Shown in pieces: positions 31,801 to 43,773 of a DNA stretch of 64,000 nt. Within the stretch, counting starts at the first letter, position 1; each line of letters opens with the position of its first letter. Origin of the DNA: Oscheius onirici (lineage: Eukaryota > Nematoda > Chromadorea > Rhabditida > Rhabditidae); contig OW051471.1 in assembly GCA_932521025.1 (NCBI GenBank), positions 5,146,001 to 5,210,000 of the forward strand, given 5' to 3'. The position numbers were made by a program, and so were the translations under genes. A model generated the notes under the pieces. That model was not told the DNA's origin and ran no database searches. It saw only the letters and a list, made by a program, of their open reading frames with translations.

Positions 31801-34800
31801 GTGATTCGTCCGTATTCCATCGGAGAGTCTGCTCGGTCCTTCGGAGTGAACTTCAACTCCAGATAGAGAGCCGAAAAGACGTCTTCTGCCAGCTGAGCAG
31901 ACTGTTTTGGCTGAGAGTACGTGTTGTAGTCGTAGCGACGATTTCTTCTCAACGGACAGTAGCAGGACCGGGCCAACAGGTTCAGGAACTCGAGCAGAAT
32001 TCTGAAAATAGTTTTGCTTGGAATAAAGAGTAAACTATTTACTTGTTGGCCTTGATGACGCTCTCTCCTAGGTCTTTGTTCTCTCTCCACGTGTTCACGA
32101 CCGATTCCGAGATATTGGCAGTTTCCCAAGTGGCACCCTTCTCGGGTGGTCTGATACCCGGTTCCACAGGCACCGCATCCACTTGGGTCTTTGGCTCTTC
32201 AATCTCCTTTTTCTCACTCGACTGCGGCTCCGTCTGTGTTCCTTCCGAGACTCGAGGGTTTTCAGTCAGCTTGATCAGCGTCGACTCCCACGAGAGATGT
32301 CTGGAGGCTCGTCTCAGTTTCTGATGGAAGGCCTTTCCGGTCGGGGTTAACCAGGCTTCGTGAATGCGTCCTTTTCTCTCGATAGTATACTGAGAAGGTC
32401 CACTGTTCATCCGGGTCAGACAGGACAGAATCGGGATCAGTCGGTTGATACAGGCAGTCGACTCTTTGATAGAATCCGTTCCGAGCTGCAACAGGTAGGA
32501 ACAGCCGACTGGGTCATCTTTGTTCTCCAGCAGAAGTTTCTCGGCGTGTTTCGAGAACAGTTCAGTAAGGGCATCCATCATCTGTTTGCCTGCCGGTTTG
32601 TGAGCCTATAAGGACGTGTTAGAGGAGCTAATTAACAGGGGCATACCAGAAGATACTGTAGAATGTTGGCCACACTGTTGCTGAACGTACTGGAAGACAG
32701 TTCCTGAGCGATTGCCTGGATCTGAGTCAACTGCAAGAGCTTCTCAATTCCTCCTTGCTGTACGAAACTCTCGGTCAAGTCGTTGGAATTTGCCTGCGTG
32801 ATGATTTGTTCAAAAACCTACAAAAATTATTTCGAATGAGGCTCAAAAAAAAATTCAAACCTTGGTGAAGATGATGCAGTAGTCGCCCAACGGTATGATT
32901 CTACTTCCATCTTGAGCATCTGAAGGACAGTCCATCTCGAGTCCCATCTTGGCCTCTTCGGGAACTTTTCCGACCGAACTCATTTCGTCCATGCTCAAGT
33001 CGGCCTCGTCATCGTCGTCCGACTCATCGTCCCTTGGAGAGAAGCCATCTCCGAACTGATCCACCTCGTCCGGTATCCGTTCCACAGCAGGCGAATTTCC
33101 TCCACTTGCACTGGCCAAACTTTGAGCAGCGTGCTTGCTGGCCAACTTTGACATAGCCATCACAATCTTCGTGTTGGGAGGAAGCTCAGTTGCGCACTTG
33201 TTCAGATTGTCCAAGGCCTAAAAAGAGTTGAGCAAAGAGAGAACGACTGACCGTGATAACTGCCTGCAACATGAGTGGCTTCAGTGTCGGCTGGTGTCGA
33301 AGAAGATCATCCAAGGCTGCCCCGATGTTCGAGGCAGAATCACTCATTTCTGCTCTCTTCTTCTTGATCGTAGCCAGGAACTTGGTACTGAGTAGAACCT
33401 TGAAAACGTGTTCAAACGGCTTGTACGACTTGAACTGCTTCAAACCAGCCTCGTTGAGACAGAGGGCTGTGAAGACATTTCCCAAATTTCCAATGACATC
33501 TCGCGAATTAGGCAGCTCCTTTCTGAGCAGACTTTGCAGCATGACATAGGGAACGTGTTTGGTCTGTAGCTGGGTCAGCTGGGTCGGTTCTTGGTAGATG
33601 AAATTGGTCACGAGGAGGAGAGTATGATGGTAGACTGAATCGGAGTAGTATTCCACGTTGCTGATGATGTGGATCAGAGCTTCGGGGAACGAACCTTCCA
33701 TAACTGAAGTACACAGATAGATATAAATTTGAAACTGAAACTTACTGTGTCGGACGTTTTCTTGGAGTTCGGGCACGTTGATGACTCGCTTGACAAAGGT
33801 CAAAAGTCCCTTGATCAGACCGACTCGTAGCTGATGACATCTCTTCTCGATGGCCGGTGTCCTGACGACAATGTACTTTCCTTGATTCTCCTCAGTGTCT
33901 TCCGTCGTGTCGATGACAAAGGGCTGTTCCTTCCGGCACTCATTGATCTCATACTGAACAAAGTGGATTGGTAAAGTGAAAGAAAAATACACTTACGACG
34001 ATTCTGTCCAGGAAGATGTTCATGCCTTTCAGGGTTCGGAAGTTGCTAACATCGAGCCCTGTGAATGTATCGATGATCCTACAGCATCTGGTGGCAAAGG
34101 ACAGCAGTTCGAGGGGAAGATACTTGTATTCGATGACACTGAGAAGGGTCTGAGTCAATCCGCACGTCATGAGCTTCTCTCCGCCACTCTCGTTGTTGCT
34201 GACGTGGTAAATGAAGCTGAAGAGTGCCGTCGCTAGTGGATTGCTCGGCTTGCCCGGCTTTCCCAAACCGCCCGTCTTGATTTCCTCCACAAGCATCCGC
34301 GTGAAGTTTGCAATGAATCCGTGGTAGGAGTTTGCTCCGAGACCTTCAAGAATCTCGTTCACTCTGAATTCGTTTTTAGATATAAATAAAAGGATAAACT
34401 AACTTGGGAGTCTTGTCGAGAGACACGATGGCAGTCAACGTTCGGAGAGACTCGGCCTGTATCGAATCGACGAGAGGGTGTTTATCCAGAGGCACTTTCA
34501 GCAGAGCAGAAACTTCGTCCACAAAACCGGGAAAGACCAAGGCATTCAGCTGATTCTCGTCTGGATGGCATCGACAATAGACTGCAAACGATTGAATGAT
34601 AGAAACAATAAAAACTGACTGAGTGTGGAGATAGAGAGGAGCTTGATGATCAGACAATGCATTCGGTGTTCCGTGAGATGGAGATAGCGGATAGTTCTGA
34701 GCTGAGCCAGGACGGCGTTGCGATGACTGGACTCCATATCCTTAGTCAGCCGATCAACGACCGTCAACAGATGTTCCGAATCAGCAATCTTCTCCGTCAC

Positions 34801-35484
34801 ACTGATCTCGTGTCCCTTGCCGTCGGAGTATTGGAAAGGATAGACATTGGGTACGTCGGTATCCTCACTCAGTGTGTCCACCATTTTCATGTTTCTCAGT
34901 CGACCACTCCAACACTGAAAGAACTCGATGAGATGAAAATAAGAAATTGTACCTGAGCAATAGCCGTAAGCTTTTCGACAAGCGTCGTCTGTTCCAGGGG
35001 AGAGAGTCGTGTTGGCAGATACTTTGATCGTTTACCGATGGTCTGGAGAAGACGAAGGACATCGGCGACAATGGACAGATCAGAGGCGTCGAGGAGAGAC
35101 AACAGACGATCCATACTGGCGTAGACGCGTCGGGTAGAGGTACATTCGAAGAGGACGGCTGTGAATTTGAGCACGGAGACGACGCTTTTCTTTGTTTCCA
35201 GATTGTGATCGACCGGCATTCGTCCATTTTCGACAGTCGTCGCCTTCTCCAGCAACTCATCGCATTTGTCCAGGACACCCGACCAACGAGCCAATTCCGT
35301 CTTCGGGAGATTTGTCTGGAGATTCCTGGCCCGATCCAACTCTTCGACGAACTTTGAAGAGGACGGAGCGGACTGGATACGTTGAATGAGAGTGTTCAAG
35401 ACGGTAGGCTGAAAAGAGTTGAGAGAAATGAGAGAGACTTACCACATTGTCGTTGGAAGGCAGAGGCTGAGCCTCGATACGCAT
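22820..35484 (-). CDS. HUWE1: HUWE1-type HECT E3 ubiquitin ligase
   Basis: A very large ubiquitin ligase that acts on histones, p53- and MCL1-like substrates in animals. Roughly 31 introns, nearly all 35-45 bp, split about 12.7 kb into some 3,700 residues, shorter than the human 4,374. ATG 35484 gives [10 protein letters not shown]. The armadillo-like N-terminal domains lie at about 35.4-32.0 kb ([20 protein letters not shown]). A UBA domain is at about 31.3-31.2 kb ([18 protein letters not shown]) and a WWE domain near 30.4-30.2 kb. An acidic run is at 28.3-27.8 kb, and ubiquitin-binding UBM repeats are at 26.6-26.4 kb ([20 protein letters not shown]). The HECT domain is at 24.1-22.8 kb. Its catalytic Cys (AHT-C-FNQLD) is split by the intron 22966-23009. 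The protein ends EGFGFA-TAA, as in the family. Confidence 0.95.
29309..29388 (-). ncRNA. tRNA-like sequence in a HUWE1 intron
   Basis: On the minus strand, TGGCCCATTGTG resembles an A box and GGGTTCAATTCC a B box. The unit ends GAGGCACC followed by TTTTTTG, a pol III-type terminator. The 5' half does not pair with the 3' acceptor strand, so it is a SINE or tRNA pseudogene. It accounts for the unusual 350-bp length of the intron at about 29289-29637. Confidence 0.45.
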
Positions 35485-35695
35485 TTTTACAAAAGAAGTC
35501 TCTATTTACAAATTCAGTAGGAAGGGAAGAAACCCGTTATATTGTAGCGCTGAAAGTAGAAAATAAATTTGAGAGCAAAGGGACAACCACGAAGTGAAGC
35601 TACAAAGTCGGAACTGGAACACTCTGAGAGTGATGACAATTGGTAAAACTTGACAATTTCTGACAGGAACAAAACTTTTGAGGAAAGACTTTGAA

Positions 35696-35885
35696 ATGTC
35701 TTTTGAAAGATCTTTAGCAAAACTACCGAAAGCTAGCAGAATTATAGATTTCGCGAAAAGCGAGTAAGTATTTGAAAGACGCTTTTCCGGGTACGGAACA
35801 ACAGCTGGTTTCTAGATTTCGCTTGTCCTCAATAGCAGAGACTCTCTTCCTCTTATTATGGACTAATCCTTCGGATAAAAACTGA
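35696..35885 (+). CDS. possible 45-residue protein, two exons
   Basis: Exons 35696-35763 and 35816-35885 join through a clean GTAAGT...TTCTAG intron of 52 bp into 45 residues: MSFERSLAKLPKASRIIDFA, then a Leu-rich hydrophobic segment and NPSDKN at the end. The N-terminus is basic and amphipathic like a mitochondrial leader. The family is unknown. It is divergent to HUWE1, 211 bp from its start. It could also be a chance frame, as it is short. Confidence 0.3.
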
Positions 35886-36080
35886 TAGAAAGTGTGTAAA
35901 TACACCTGAAGGACAGTGGTCACGTTGAAAAGGTTTAAAGGACTGTCGATTTTACTGAGAAATCGTCATGGGGCGCCCATACGCTTCGTGGAGGGTGCAT
36001 GTCGAGTAAACAAGTGGTCAGTTGTCACTCGGATTATTGCCTCCTTCTCAAACAAACCCTCTTCTACGTGACTCATCTTG

Positions 36081-38040
36081 TATATGTTGCAGTTAGAACT
36101 GTTTTTCAGTGTGAACTGTTTGCACTAGTTCAAAGTGTTTAAACTCTTTGAACTAGTTCAAAGTGATCTATTTCAGTTCAAAGTGTTCAGTGTAGTGTTT
36201 ACGAGATATTTTCGTCTTTTCATCATATTTATCTTATTTTGACGCAATTTTTCAGTTTTATTTTCTTTTCATCGAAAAATTCATCAAATTTCCGACATTT
36301 TGACACCAAAACGGCTGGAAAAAAACCTTTCAATCACTTTTTGACTCAATTTCGTCATAGTTTTATCTCGTTTTTCTTGATTCCATCCATTTTTGTTGGT
36401 TTCTTCCAGTATTTTCTGATTCCATCCATTTTTGTTGGTTTCTTCCAGTATATTTCCGCTCTTCCTTCTTTTGTTGCCGAATTATTTTGCGATTTTTCAG
36501 GCAAAGATGAGCGAAAGCAGCGATGAGCGAGCTACGGGCGCTCAAAACAACCAAGTTAGTCGTTTTCTTCCGTTTTACCAATTTTTTCCTTCAGGCTCGG
36601 CTTATTTCGCCGGCAGAAGAACTCGGAGGAATAGAAGGAAGGCACATAGTTTACGCTTCGACAAACGACTGGATGAACTCCTTTCTGCCCAAAGCTACGT
36701 ACATTTCAAATCGGATAAAGAATACCAAAAAATTCTCATCGCCGCTCAACAGTATTCTGAAGGATCTCTTTTCGAAAACAACCCGCTGATGAAACGATCC
36801 AGTCAACGGTTAGCTTTTTTCAAGTAGATTTGGTTACAGGAAATCGTTTAAGGTTTCAATTGCATAAATTCAACGGGAGAGAAGAAATCACACGAAATGA
36901 AAGAATCGTAGTCACTCGAAGTCGAATGTTCAGCATTCTGTATGCGATTCATACGGCTGGAGGATGCTCAGGACGGGATGTGATGTGGCCGCACGTCAAG
37001 CACTACTTCGGATTGACACAGTTTGTCATTTATACTCTGGCCACTCACGATTCTTCCAGAATCAGGGATCTGTTGAGCGCGCTAACAAGGATGTTGAAGA
37101 CATCCTGTACGCAGAGATGTTCCGAAGAGAAACAACACATTGGGCTTCTTTACTGGATTCGGTAAAGTAAAGTATTCTCCCGTCTTCAAGCCTTTGGCTA
37201 GCGGGTGCATCTGAGGGGCCAGACAGCGAGATTGGATTGATAGAGGCCAGATAGCGAGACTGGATTCGGTACAAGAACAATCGGCACCACCGAGGAATCG
37301 GTCGATCCCTCGGTGGTGCCGATAATAGGTAAATCCAACCTGTTACGTTTGCAAACAGCTACCCTTATAGATATGGGATGATCGAGGTTGGCACAAATGT
37401 GCTTGCAGCAATTCCTGTGGTGGACAGAAATATTCATCCTAGCCAGCAGCATTCCCGACACTACTTTGTCATCTTTCCGCGCAAGTGTGGCCCAAGACTC
37501 AATAACTGGTGGACAAGGAGAATAAATGGTGGACTGCTCCTGTTCGACTTCCTGCGACACAAAAAGGTGCTCCTGTCGCAAGAAGAATCTTCTCTGCAAT
37601 TCCCGCTGTCACAAATCTAGCGCAAAGTGCTGTAACAAATAGTAGTTGACTTTTTTTATTGTTGTGTTATGTTACCTTGTAAACTTTTTGTATTGCAAGC
37701 TTTGCTTTTTTCATCAGAAAATACTGGAAGAAACCAACAAAAATGGATGGAATCAAGAAAAACGAGATAAAACTATGACGAAATCGAGTCAAAAAGGTTT
37801 TTTTCCAGCCGTTTTGGTGTCAAAATGTCGGAAATATGATGAATTTTTCGATGAAAAGAAAATAAAACTGAAAAATTGCGTCAAAATAAGATAAATATGA
37901 TGAAAAGACGAAAATATCTCGTAAACACTACACTGAACACTTTGAACAGAAATAGATCACTTTGAACTAGTTCAAAGTGTTTAAACAATTTGAACTAGTG
38001 TAAACAGCTTACACTGAAAAACTTCTAACTGTAACATATA
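36081..38040 (+). mobile_element. 2-kb inverted-repeat transposon with decayed integrase-like gene
   Basis: Long terminal inverted repeats run from 36081 to about 36420 and from about 37713 to 38040. They start TATATGTT(G/A)CAGTTAGAA and contain the palindrome TTGAACTAGTTCAAAGTG. The left arm carries a 35-bp tandem duplication. Between the arms are pieces of a coding region on the plus strand. The 8-bp flanks do not show an obvious target duplication. Confidence 0.85.
36507..37642 (+). pseudogene. broken integrase-like transposase remnants
   Basis: ATG 36507 opens a frame with a short acidic start, then a basic region. Around 36940-37010 the segment FSILYAIHTAGGCSGRD..HVKHYFGLT resembles the zinc-binding region ahead of retroviral-type integrase cores, as in KRBA2-like transposon proteins, but with a His lost. 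The catalytic core is not recognisable. Downstream, SSIPDTTLSSFRASVAQDSI and TGGQGE lead, across an in-frame TAA, into a Cys-rich C-terminal motif at 37526-37642 (CSCSTSCDTKRCSCRKK.., then CCNK), which is typical of that protein group. Several frames are needed to read the pieces, so the gene is dead and internally deleted. Confidence 0.5.
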
Positions 38041-38508
38041 TAATGACCGTCCTTCCCAAGAGGGTAAAATGTGAAAAGGAGAGGATTGTATGCAGAGGAC
38101 AGTCATTCGTATCGAACGATTTTTTATTACTTTTATCAGTATGATCCGGCATTTCCAAGCTGACTCAACCGTTTTCCACAATCTGTTGACTCTTCAATAC
38201 ACTTGCTTCTGGCCACTTGTGAGTCAGGTAGAATATGAACTCGAAGACTACCAAAAAACAAAAGATTTTTGTCGCCAGCAATAATGGACGACTCTTACCT
38301 GGAGCATGATGTTACTGCAGTACTTTTTAGACGCTAGACGACCAGCAGAGAACAATAGTGAAAAGTTACTAAATAGATAACATTTCCCTTTTTGATTCAG
38401 CCAAAACCTGTCGTTTCCTGTATCACAAGTTTTCTGGGTAAAATCAAACGTTTATCGAGAGCAAGTAGATAGCTTAGAATTACGATTTTACACAAAACCG
38501 GACGACAA
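38041..38508. other. intergenic, no gene seen
   Basis: These 468 bp lie between the transposon and the PSMC4 3' end. The longest frame (64 codons from about 38090) has no signal, domain or splice support. The PSMC4 3' UTR must lie here. Confidence 0.4.
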
Positions 38509-40053
<1,545 letters not shown>

Positions 40054-40132
40054 TGCGTTTATGGGAGTGATAATCCCTGAAAAGCAGCCTGTTAGGTGTA
40101 AAAAATAAAATAGAGAAAAAGAAGCCAAAACC

Positions 40133-40703
40133 AGGGATGGCCGCCCGGGCCTACCATAACCCGGCCGGGCCCAGGCTTGTTGAAAACCTGCGCTGCGGAA
40201 CGTCGCCCGATTAGATTTAGTTTTGTCATCAGAAAAATTGGAAGAAAATCGAAAACTGACAATGAAAATCGAAGAAAACTGCTATTTTTACCGAATTTCG
40301 TCAAAAAACCGTATTTTCTTCTATTTTTTTCGTCAGTTTTCGATTTTCTTCCAATTTTTCTGATGACAAAACTAAATCTAATCGGGGGACGTATTTGAAA
40401 ACAAAAAAAATCAGAAAAAAATGCGAAATGAATTTTTCTAGCCCGCCGCAAAGTCCAACCTGGCCGCAGCGCAGCTCAACAACCCAGAATCAACAAGCCG
40501 GGCCGGCCCGGCCCGTTTGAAATCACCTCGCTACTATCTACCTATAGTGGAAGAAAAAATGCAAAAAAAAAACCCGGAAATCCGGCCAGAAAAAAAAGGC
40601 AAAAAAATTGAACAAAATTTGAATTTAAAAATTTTGAATTCAAAGCGTTGGTCCCACCACGAAAAATCGGGCCGGGCCCGGCCGGCCGGGTTTGCCATCC
40701 CTG
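40133..40703. mobile_element. hAT-like MITE with nested palindromes
   Basis: The outer ends are CAGGGATGGC.. and ..GCCATCCCTG, a hAT-style terminus. Flanks GCCAAAAC and GGCTAAAC agree at 6 of 8 positions and may be a decayed target duplication. Inside, CCCGATTAGATTTAGTTTTG at about 40208 is mirrored near 40385, making a second palindrome with arms of roughly 60 bp. GC-rich GGCCGGGCC blocks frame it. A fragment with the same CAGGGATGGCAAACC end lies at 63817. No transposase is present. Confidence 0.75.
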
Positions 40704-40888
40704 GGCTAAACGATGAAAACGAGCAACAAATTTGGATTGTCATCCTGCTTCAAATTGCGTATATTTGCAGGCTATCGTTACTCAAAATAAATCAAAAAAG
40801 CATTTGTTCTCTCCACCACTATTTATTCACTGCACTTTCTTCTACCTTTTCTAAGTAATTTTTCAGAAATTTCTAGGACGTGTTTTGT

Positions 40889-43658
40889 ATGGGATATACT
40901 ATGGCAACATTCGGCCGCGTTCTCAACGCAAGGCGTTGCTTGAGTGTACAGGTGAGCACTTCAAAGCAATACATCGTTTTCAGGGAAAAATCCGTAACAT
41001 TGGAATTATTGCACATATCGATGCTGGAAAAACGACTATCACTGAAAGGTTTCTATATTTGGCTGGAGTTACGAGGAGTATAGGTGATGTCGACAGAGGG
41101 AACACAGTCACAGACTATTTGGAGATTGAAAGAGAGCGAGGTTTGTATATCATTGATATCCTTCACGTATTCGTTCCAGGTATCACGGTCCAATCGGCTG
41201 CCGTTTCTTTCAAATGGAACAACTCTGTTGTTAACCTAATTGATACGCCTGGACACGTGGATTTCACTTGTAAGTGCCCCAGTTTGATCTTATTGTACTT
41301 CAGTAGAGGTAGAAAGATGTGCACGAGTTCTAGATGGAGTTGTGACCATTGTGGACTCTAAGGCGGGAGTTCAAGTAAGTCGTTCTTCATCATTCTCAAC
41401 AGTCTAAGCGTTTTTTAGGCACAAACACGAAAAGTCTGGAAACAAGCGTCAAAGTTCAATCTTCCTTCGGTATTTTTTATTAATAAAATGGACAAACCAG
41501 GATCGAATGTTGAACGAGTTCTAGATTCACTCGAAGAAAAACTAAACGTAAAAGGTACCAGTTCATGTTAGTAGCTATAAATTTTCAGGTATTCTTACGG
41601 TTTACCCACTCTATAAAGGTGAAGAACTGTACGGCTTTGTCGACATTCTTTCTGAAAAATCTCTAAAGTTCGGTGATAAACAATGGACAAATATTGAGGT
41701 TTGTTCAAGCCCATAAGCTACAAATCTTTTTCAGAAATCCTTTTCGGATGATTTCTCGGGACGAAAAGAAGAGCTGTGTTTCCGATTAGCCGATTCGGAA
41801 TCGTCATTTTCTACTCTACTACTTGACGTGCATAACGGCGACTGCACAAAGATTAGCAGAGAAGACTTGTATAAAGGTAGACTACGTTTCCATCTATATA
41901 ATCACTTTTCTAGCTCTTCATGCCTTGAACTCGACAAATAATGGATCAGTAGTCTCTTGCGGATCAGCTCTACGATGTCCCCAGTCTGTGCTTCCACTTT
42001 TGGATCAAATAAACAGTTTTCTACCATCTACCGATGTAGCGGAGAAAAGAGTAGCCGAGGCATTTGGTACAAATCTCTCAGCGCTAGTTTTCAAGGTTTC
42101 TATTTACAAAACTTGTCCATATCTGAATTTAGATCAGTCACGAAAAACGGAAACGTCAATTAAGCTATCTACGTCTTTATACTGGCTCATTGCGAAGTGG
42201 GGCTGTGGTTTACAATGTGAATCGAGACGAAACCGATGGACCTGTTCGAGTTTCCTTTCCAGTCTTTTTTCGTTTAGAAATTTGTTCAGATTTTCGCCCC
42301 AAATGGCGATGAATTAGTTTCTGTAAATTCGGTAAAAGCTGGAGAGATTGCCGTAGTTTCAGGACTGAAGAATACTCGAACTGGAGATACAGTCATTGCG
42401 TAACTCTGTTTTTAATTTTTCAGTTAGAAACGTTTAGTGATAAGTCTGCAATCAGCTTCGTTCCAAAGGAAGATGACCTTCATCTAAAAAGAGAAGGAGA
42501 CCATCTGTGTTTTGCGGGTATTCGACAAGCTTGATTCTAATAACTACGAGTTTTGAGGCATTGACGTCCCCGAGCCCGTATACTTCTGTTCAGTCGAGCC
42601 ACCAAGTTCAGCAGCAATTCACGATTTTGAGATTGCTTTGAAGGAAATGTGTGTCGAGGTTCGTTTTCTTTGCATAAAAAAGAAATAACTTTTAGGATCC
42701 GTCTATTCGTGTTCGTCAAGACAAAGATTCTAGTCAAACGATTATTGAGGCTATGGGCGAACTTCATCTGGAAATCATCAAGGACAAATTCTTGCGAGAA
42801 TATGGCCTCAATGTGTTCATTGGACCACTACAGGTACTGTCTTTTTCACCATTATTTTAACAGCTTTTAAAGATTGCTTATCGCGAAGTTGTATCCAAAG
42901 CAATTGAACACACAGCCACCTTATCTGATGAACAAGGAGATTCGGGAAAGAAACACAAGGCTTCGATCACTTTTCTTTTGAAGCCGAAAAAGTGTGGTCC
43001 TTTTAAAAAGGCTTGTCTCTTGCTTGTTCTAATGTTTAGTGCTCTTTCAGATATCAGTTGATGTTCCAAGTGGGTCTCCGCCCGTTCGACACGAATGGCA
43101 AAAAGCCATTTCCGAAGGATGCTCCAACGCCTTACACAACGGTCCCATTCTCGGATTTCCAGTAAAAGACGTGCACATCACTTTGAAGAATCTGACAGTA
43201 AGCGGCGGACGCATTAACCCTGCTATTCGTAAGTTCGAATCTTTTGTTTTGAAACGAATCAATTTCAGTTTCTGCTTGTGCTCACAAATGTGTGACTGAA
43301 GCTCTGTGCTCACCGGATGTAGCTGAACTGTTGGAACCTATCATGAAGGTAGAAGTTGCTCTCGAAGGGGTCTTTGACGGAACACAGGCTCTTTTGCAAG
43401 AACTCACGAAACGAAGGGCTCGTATTGAACAATGCGAACTTTCAACAGGTTCCCTTTATTTCAATCCAAAGAAACATTTATTCAGACCAAAATAGTAAAG
43501 TTGCGGCAAGAATGCCGTTGTCGGAAATGGAAGGATTGGCGACAGTCGTTCGAATTCTGACTTCCGGACTCGGTTCCCTTTCTTATACCGTCGAAGAGTA
43601 TGCGCCTGTCAGTGATCACGACAAATCTGCTATTTTGACAAAGCTGAAAATATTTTAA
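40889..43658 (+). CDS. GFM2: mitochondrial elongation factor G2 (ribosome recycling GTPase)
   Basis: This is the mitochondrial EF-G paralogue that splits ribosomes after termination with the recycling factor. ATG 40889 gives [20 protein letters not shown], a mitochondrial leader. The GTPase domain has G1 AHIDAGKTT, switch [22 protein letters not shown]3 DTPGHVDFT and G4 NKMDKPG. Domains II-V follow: [50 protein letters not shown] and [19 protein letters not shown], which is the domain IV entry. [20 protein letters not shown] leads to the stop at 43656-43658. The GDVD and PEPVYFCS features separate it from EF-G1. About fifteen short introns interrupt it. Confidence 0.93.
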
Positions 43659-43773
43659 TAGTTATTTTGTAGTAAACTTAAAGTTGTCTACTTTCGTTTT
43701 GTCGTCGCGTTTCAAACCGCTAGTGATCTCCTGCAAGTTTTGCATGTTATATATCTTTGCAAGTTGCAGAATT

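Noticed and set aside
42340-42430. A 26-bp GC-AG intron in GFM2
   Set aside because: A canonical GT donor a few bases upstream (ACA/GTCATT) keeps the frame with a 32-bp intron.
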